Origin: Pseudomonadales bacterium
GTDB taxonomy: Bacteria; Pseudomonadota; Gammaproteobacteria; Pseudomonadales; Pseudohongiellaceae
Assembly: GCA_022360535.1 (NCBI GenBank)
Contig: JAKSCP010000374.1
Location: 1-11,136 of the forward strand
Direction of reading: 5' to 3'
DNA: 11,136 nt
In this document: positions 6,610-11,136 of the stretch, piece by piece
Numbering within the stretch: the first letter of the stretch is position 1
Layout: each line of letters opens with the position of its first letter
The notes under the pieces: model-generated
Told to the model about the DNA's origin: nothing
Seen by the model: the letters and a program-made list of their open reading frames with translations, nothing else
Database searches by the model: none
Translations under genes and position numbers: made by a program

Positions 6610-7437
6610 CTATCTGGTTCGACTATTGAGAAACTCGAAGACTTTGTGCAGATTTTCCCTGCCAGAGGCACTATGAGTACCCCCGGGGATTTCCAAGTAT
6701 TCATAGTCCATATTTAGTTCAGCCATTTTATCTACCCAACGGCGAGTGATTTCGATTTCGACCTCGATATCTCTGTCACCGGCGATTAACAGAACCGGTG
6801 TTTCCCTGAACTTGGTTAAGATTTCCGGTTCTTCCCCGGTTACTGGTGACAGCGGTGCGATAGCAGCCCACAAATCAGGATACTGACTCGCCAGATACCA
6901 GGTGCCGCTGCCACCCATGGATTGGCCAATCAGATAGATACGTTGATTGTTGACCGCAAAGTCTCTCCGAACCTCGGCCACTACGTTCATGACATCCAAC
7001 TCGCTCAGCCGGCTCACCTCCGCTGGCGAGAGATCGCGGTCCTTTGCACTCGGCTGAAAGCCATCAGGAGGCCTGGATCCAAACCAGCCACGTCCGCTAA
7101 ACCCTACTGGAGTGGCAACAATGAAACCGTAGTTTTCCGCTAACTCAACCAGGTTGTTGTATTCCATCATGTACATCGCACCAGAACCATGTCCATGCAG
7201 CGCAACCAGCAATGGCGCTGGAACAGGCTCTTGATAGGTAGTAGGCACGAACAGCCCATACTCAGAATCAAAATCACCTGCTTCCGAAAAGCGATAGGAT
7301 TTAATCTGCACACGATTAAGTGCTGCAATGTTTTCCGGAGATCGAGGGGGCTGAATCCAAATATCTGCACACTGGGTCAGGTAGAGTATTGGAATTAGTA
7401 CGGTTAGCCTACAGACAATCTTAAACAAAAGACGCAT
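6610..7437 (-). CDS. Exported alpha/beta hydrolase (esterase-like)
   Basis: The product has 275 residues from an ATG at 7437. A longer open frame upstream would run into the permease gene and bury the export signal, so this start is preferred. The N-terminus MRLLFKIVCR plus a hydrophobic run (11-22) is a signal peptide or anchor. LTQC (20-23) is not a good lipobox because Gln precedes Cys. The fold is alpha/beta hydrolase, closest in look to the PHB-depolymerase/LpqC-type esterases. It shows oxyanion-region HGHGSG (81-86), nucleophile elbow GQSMGG with Ser173, acid Asp221 or Asp223 in AGDRD, and His255 in PGGTHS. Substrate unknown: ester or peptide. It lies 10 nt after the permease gene on the same strand, so it is probably co-transcribed. 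The Shine-Dalgarno is weak. It converges with the importer gene, 23 nt apart. Confidence 0.85.
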   Translation of the reverse strand: MRLLFKIVCRLTVLIPILYLTQCADIWIQPPRSPENIAALNRVQIKSYRFSEAGDFDSEYGLFVPTTYQEPVPAPLLVALHGHGSGAMYMMEYNNLVELAENYGFIVATPVGFSGRGWFGSRPPDGFQPSAKDRDLSPAEVSRLSELDVMNVVAEVRRDFAVNNQRIYLIGQSMGGSGTWYLASQYPDLWAAIAPLSPVTGEEPEILTKFRETPVLLIAGDRDIEVEIEITRRWVDKMAELNMDYEYLEIPGGTHSASGRENLHKVFEFLNSRTR

Positions 7438-7447
7438 GCTTTGACTT

Positions 7448-9919
7448 CTATTCACAGTAGAGTGCTTCAGCCGGATCCATGGCAACGATTTTTCTGACAG
7501 GGACAACGGACGCCAGTAAAACCAGACAGGCTAATCCTGCTAGTACGCTGGTTGCCACTGGAAATACAACATTAAATAAGCCCGCCGACTGAATTTGTTC
7601 TACGAGGATAGAGAGCAACAGAACCGCTCCGACTCCACCAACAACAAAACTGGCCAGCAGATAACGGCTTGCTTGGCTGAGGAACAGGTTCAGGATCATT
7701 TGATTGGTTGAGCCTACCGCCCTTCGAATGTTCAGTTCTTTAGTGCGAAGGATGACCGAACGAGACACAACGCCATAGATTCCGGCAATTGCTAATAGTG
7801 CGGTGACAATTGAAACCCAGGTCATGAGATCGGCAAACAGGTTGAAAGGTGCTCCGGACAGTAGTGTCATATCGATCAGGGGAAGAACGTTTAGGATGGC
7901 TACATCACGATCCACCCTGGCGCTCGCCTGCTTGATCACATCTTCATAAAAGCTTATAGGTCGACTGCTAGTAGTTAGTCCAGATGCTGTTGTGGTGGTG
8001 AATATTGTATTGACTGAGGATTGAATCTCATCTCCGGCCAAGGCTAACTGAGAGAGGGGGCGGTACAGAGTTGATTCTGATAGCGGCGAACCAATGGGAT
8101 TTCCCTGCAAGAGAAATCGCACTACTCCCACAACCGTGAGCGTTTCCGCGCTGCGATCCGCATCATAGATAATCTGTTTTCCAAGGGCAGTGTCCTCTGG
8201 CCAGAATTGTTGTGCGAAGAGTTCGTCGACTATAACTGCCGGCAGGTTTTCGTGGTTGTCACCAACATCAAAAAACCTTCCTTCGACTAGCTCAATACCA
8301 AGCTGTTCCAAATAGCCGTCGCTTGTCCACACATGCTTTATAGAAGGAAACTGACCCTCATTTCGCAGATCCCTATCCTGTAACTGATAGTTTACGGAAG
8401 GTGCATGGACCCGGGGTGGGGCTGTAGTAAATTCTGTTGCTCCGAAACTGTCCTGATTAGCAACCTCCAGATCTAACTGTTGAAGAAAATGAAGTTTTTC
8501 TTCGGCTGTTTGATAGTTGTCCGAAGATAGCCTCAGTCGAGAGGCGAGTATGTCATCAGTCTGAATTCCCAGCTCGTTTTGATAGGCATTGTAGATACTG
8601 ACCGCTAACGCTAACGAAACAATCAACAAAAAACAGGAAGCGACAAGTTCCATGGCGACAAGAAAACGAGTAAAGCTTCCGGCACCTGAAGTGCTTTGGT
8701 TGTTTCTATTAAGCACCTCGCCAACACTTGATCGGCTTGCCTGCCATGCGGGATAGAGACTTGAAAACAACCACACAGCTATCGCGCAGAGCACCACTAA
8801 AATCGAGTCTTCCAATCCTAGATTCACAGAGAACCAAAATGGAAATCCAGCAAAGTACTCCGGGTAAGCTACGGAGAGATAAGTTAAACCTGTTTGACCC
8901 AACACTAGCCCAATACAAATCGCCCCACCAACAATTAGTAAAGACTCGAGCAACACCTGCCCAGTGATGCGAAGCCGGGTTCCGCCTACTGCGCTGCGAA
9001 CAGCCAGCTCCGCGATGCGCTCGTTACTTCTGATTATGAGCAGATTGCCAACATTAAATGCCACCAGTAGCAACACAGCCGCGGTCAGACCAGAAAGCAG
9101 CACGCCGGTAAAAGGTACAACGCTGGAGTTGAAAATCTTGGTGTAGTGCAGTGCGATGCCAGTCTTATCACCATAGCTTTCTGGATATTCTTCACTAAGT
9201 GGTGTGAGTATGGCTTTTACTTCCGTGTCAGCCTGGGTGAGGTTGATTCCCTCATTAAGCATACCTACGACCAGTAGAGATTGATTGCCGCTAGGCTCCG
9301 GATTGGCAGGAAGCTGAAGTGGTAGCCAGATGTCATTGAGATAAGGATAAGCAAATCCCTCTGGCATCACTCCGACAATAGTGTACGTTTGTCCATCGAC
9401 CCGTGACTGCTTTCCAATAATGTTTTCATCGCGGTTATAGTAACTGTTCCATAAAGAGTAGCTGACCACAGCAACAGGGCTCGCTCCTGCTTGGTTGTCA
9501 TTCGCGACAAGGCTTCTGCCTAAAATCGGGTTTGTGTTGGCTACATCAAGCAGATTCGAAGTAATGACAGCTGAAGAAACAATTTCTGCCGTTTCACCAT
9601 CGCTGATTGTTGATGTGGAATTCTGGTAAGCGCCAAGCATTTCAAAGCTGCTGAGGCTCTCTGTAAGTAGTTGATAAACATAGGGATCTAGAGTCTGAGA
9701 GGTTGGCACCAAACTGCTGATCTGGGTGTCTTCCATAATAATAGTAAGACGATCACTGTCTGGAAAAGGCAGGTTGGCGGTGCCAGTGAACTTGGTTAGT
9801 ACAAGTAAAGGAACAGCCATGGCCAACCCCACGGCGATGACGAAAACACACAGAGAAGTGAATCCTGCTTTTCTTCGGAGCAGTCGGAGTGTGAAGGAAA
9901 GATCAAACCAAACATTCAT
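7448..9919 (-). CDS. FtsX/MacB-like permease with internal duplication (ADOP type)
   Basis: This 823-residue inner-membrane protein is built from two MacB-like halves. The first half has a membrane helix (about 21-43), a periplasmic MacB_PCD domain (about 45-265), and an FtsX domain with three helices (about 272-297, 322-348, 371-391). The second half has a helix (418-441), a second periplasmic domain (about 445-690), and a second FtsX domain (about 697-719, 753-775, 783-806). Each FtsX domain carries the ATPase-contact segment: RIAELAVRSAVGG (301-313) and RTKELNIRRAVGS (725-737). The C-terminal DPAEAL is typical of MacB. One chain could thus form a whole permease dimer. No ATPase gene is visible. 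This matches the duplicated orphan permease (ADOP) description. It lies 29 nt after a paralogue and 10 nt before the hydrolase. Family sure, cargo unknown. Confidence 0.92.
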   Translation of the reverse strand: MNVWFDLSFTLRLLRRKAGFTSLCVFVIAVGLAMAVPLLVLTKFTGTANLPFPDSDRLTIIMEDTQISSLVPTSQTLDPYVYQLLTESLSSFEMLGAYQNSTSTISDGETAEIVSSAVITSNLLDVANTNPILGRSLVANDNQAGASPVAVVSYSLWNSYYNRDENIIGKQSRVDGQTYTIVGVMPEGFAYPYLNDIWLPLQLPANPEPSGNQSLLVVGMLNEGINLTQADTEVKAILTPLSEEYPESYGDKTGIALHYTKIFNSSVVPFTGVLLSGLTAAVLLLVAFNVGNLLIIRSNERIAELAVRSAVGGTRLRITGQVLLESLLIVGGAICIGLVLGQTGLTYLSVAYPEYFAGFPFWFSVNLGLEDSILVVLCAIAVWLFSSLYPAWQASRSSVGEVLNRNNQSTSGAGSFTRFLVAMELVASCFLLIVSLALAVSIYNAYQNELGIQTDDILASRLRLSSDNYQTAEEKLHFLQQLDLEVANQDSFGATEFTTAPPRVHAPSVNYQLQDRDLRNEGQFPSIKHVWTSDGYLEQLGIELVEGRFFDVGDNHENLPAVIVDELFAQQFWPEDTALGKQIIYDADRSAETLTVVGVVRFLLQGNPIGSPLSESTLYRPLSQLALAGDEIQSSVNTIFTTTTASGLTTSSRPISFYEDVIKQASARVDRDVAILNVLPLIDMTLLSGAPFNLFADLMTWVSIVTALLAIAGIYGVVSRSVILRTKELNIRRAVGSTNQMILNLFLSQASRYLLASFVVGGVGAVLLLSILVEQIQSAGLFNVVFPVATSVLAGLACLVLLASVVPVRKIVAMDPAEALYCE

Positions 9920-9948
9920 AGTTTCTACTCTGCATTTATAGGTACGAT

Positions 9949-11136
9949 TTATTCGTCTCGCAAAGTCTCTCCTGGTTCCATAGCAATAAGCTCACGCGCT
10001 GGACCGTAGGTGGATAGAAACACAAGCAAGGCCAGTCCAACACTCACGCTGGGAAACACCAAAGGTAACCATTCCAGTAGTCTGATTGATTCAGTGGTCA
10101 CCATGTTAGAAATTAGAACCGCGCCTCCACCGCCGATGATCAACCCGACGCAGAGGTATTTAAATCCTTGGCGGATGAAAACCCATAGAACGTTGTTGTT
10201 GCTCGATCCAACAGCCCGGCGAATGCCAATCTCTTTTGTGCGTTGACGAATGGATCGAGTTACGATGGCGAAGATACCGGTAATGGCAAGTGCTAAAGTC
10301 AGGATGGCGATGCCTGTAGAAGCCTGGCTAGCGAAAACCATCACAGAGTTCGCACCCTCTTGCCATTCCTCAAGGCTCAATATGAAAGCAGGAGGCACAT
10401 TGCGGTCCACCTGTGCGGCAGCAACTTGTAAAGTCTGACGGTAGTCTTGAGGGTTTCCTGCAACCTTCACCGCAACGTTGAGTCGCAGGTCCTGTCCTGG
10501 AGAAAAACAACAACGTTGAGAGAGTGGCTGATAGAAACTCGTTCGATTGATATCGTCCATGGCTACAGCTTGAAGGATATGTGGAGTCACACCGACGATG
10601 GAGACCGTAGTCCAGGAAGAATCATTGCCGCTAAAATCAAGTTCCAGGGTTCGGCCTATTGCCGCTTGTGAAGGGTTGGCTTCATTTGGCCAAAGCTGCT
10701 CTGCAAACAACTCGTCAATTATGACTACAGGAATAGAGTTTTCAGAATCTCCATTATCGAAACTTCTTCCGGCTGTTAACGAGACACCCATCGTTTCGAA
10801 ATAGTTGTTCTCTACATAGACAACGCCTTTTCTTGGATAAGTGTCGTTGACTCGTAGGTCTCTGTCTCCTACACGGTAAGAATATCGTCTGCTGGCACCC
10901 TGACTCGGCAGTGCGCTGGTGTATGTGACAGCTTCCACACCCTGTTCTATCAATAATTCTGTAGCCAGGTTGTTTCTGAATATGGCTCTGGCAGATGCAG
11001 TTGTGTAGAAATCCGTCGGAATATCAACCCTGGCAGTTAAGTAGCCCTCGGTAGCCGTGCCATAGTCGGTCTCTGCGGACTCGACACTGGCGCCGATGAA
11101 CACTCCGGTTAGCACCAATAGAAAGCAGGAAAAGAC
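9949..11136 (-). CDS. Second FtsX/MacB-like permease, C-terminal half (cut by right edge)
   Basis: The reading frame is open to the right edge. About 395 residues are visible, with the true start outside. The visible part begins in a membrane helix whose SCFLL stretch matches residues 428-432 of the neighbouring permease. A periplasmic domain, three membrane helices (about 265-288, 320-340 and 350-372, counted from the TTG at 11118) and an MEPGETLRDE end follow. Shared landmarks with the neighbour are VDELFAQQFWP there versus IDELFAEQLWP here, and RTKE..IRRAVGS in both. The visible length from the SCFLL helix to the end is almost identical in both, so this is a tandem paralogue, probably also about 800 residues. 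It is upstream in the same direction, with a 29-nt gap to the next start. An adjacent Cys pair (203-204) is not seen in the neighbour. Confidence 0.88.
   Translation of the reverse strand, partial: VFSCFLLVLTGVFIGASVESAETDYGTATEGYLTARVDIPTDFYTTASARAIFRNNLATELLIEQGVEAVTYTSALPSQGASRRYSYRVGDRDLRVNDTYPRKGVVYVENNYFETMGVSLTAGRSFDNGDSENSIPVVIIDELFAEQLWPNEANPSQAAIGRTLELDFSGNDSSWTTVSIVGVTPHILQAVAMDDINRTSFYQPLSQRCCFSPGQDLRLNVAVKVAGNPQDYRQTLQVAAAQVDRNVPPAFILSLEEWQEGANSVMVFASQASTGIAILTLALAITGIFAIVTRSIRQRTKEIGIRRAVGSSNNNVLWVFIRQGFKYLCVGLIIGGGGAVLISNMVTTESIRLLEWLPLVFPSVSVGLALLVFLSTYGPARELIAMEPGETLRDE

Noticed and set aside
6586..6610. Imperfect inverted repeat GTTGCCGC...ACGACAAC between the importer and hydrolase genes, as a shared terminator
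   Set aside because: There are two mismatches in eight pairs and no T-run on either strand, so it is too weak to call.
7438..7506. Longer hydrolase start on the minus strand at 7506, giving 23 extra residues
   Set aside because: It would overlap the end of the permease gene by about 59 nt and put a polar stretch before the hydrophobic signal. The ATG at 7437 gives a normal export signal and operon spacing.

Overview
The window reads as a gene-dense stretch of chromosome from a Gram-negative bacterium, most likely a gammaproteobacterium. The malate synthase fragment is close to the E. coli GlcB sequence as I remember it. Several products carry Sec or lipoprotein export signals, and base composition is moderate. 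I cannot name the species. No tRNA, rRNA, CRISPR array, insertion sequence or phage gene was recognised. No gap between genes exceeds about 170 bases.

Layout from left to right: (1) The 3' part of malate synthase G (glcB), cut by the left edge, is followed by a plausible terminator hairpin. (2) A two-gene plus-strand unit encodes an exported NHL-type beta-propeller protein and an HpcH/HpaI-family aldolase that carries a signal peptide, which is unusual for that family. (3) A minus-strand gene converges on the aldolase, and the two stop codons share one CTAG. It encodes a lipoprotein with a class A beta-lactamase-like serine hydrolase fold and altered active-site motifs. (4) Divergent from it is a two-gene ABC importer of the glycine betaine/choline/ergothioneine type: an ATPase overlapping by 4 nt with a fused permease plus substrate-binding protein. 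(5) A minus-strand block enters from the right edge: the C-terminal half of one FtsX/MacB-like permease, a complete 823-residue paralogue with an internally duplicated architecture, and an exported alpha/beta hydrolase.

How they work together: the importer genes clearly form one machine, with the ATPase driving a permease whose binding domain sits on the periplasmic side. The two large permeases are tandem paralogues. Both resemble the 'duplicated orphan permease' (ADOP) type, which is usually found without a partner ATPase, and none is visible here. The beta-propeller/aldolase pair looks co-transcribed and exported. Its substrate is unknown.

The points most worth a second look are the exported aldolase/propeller pair, the tandem duplicated permeases with their hydrolase, the unresolved ligand of the fused importer, and the shared CTAG stop. 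I did not find a clear, wholly new system. These are unusual combinations of known families.
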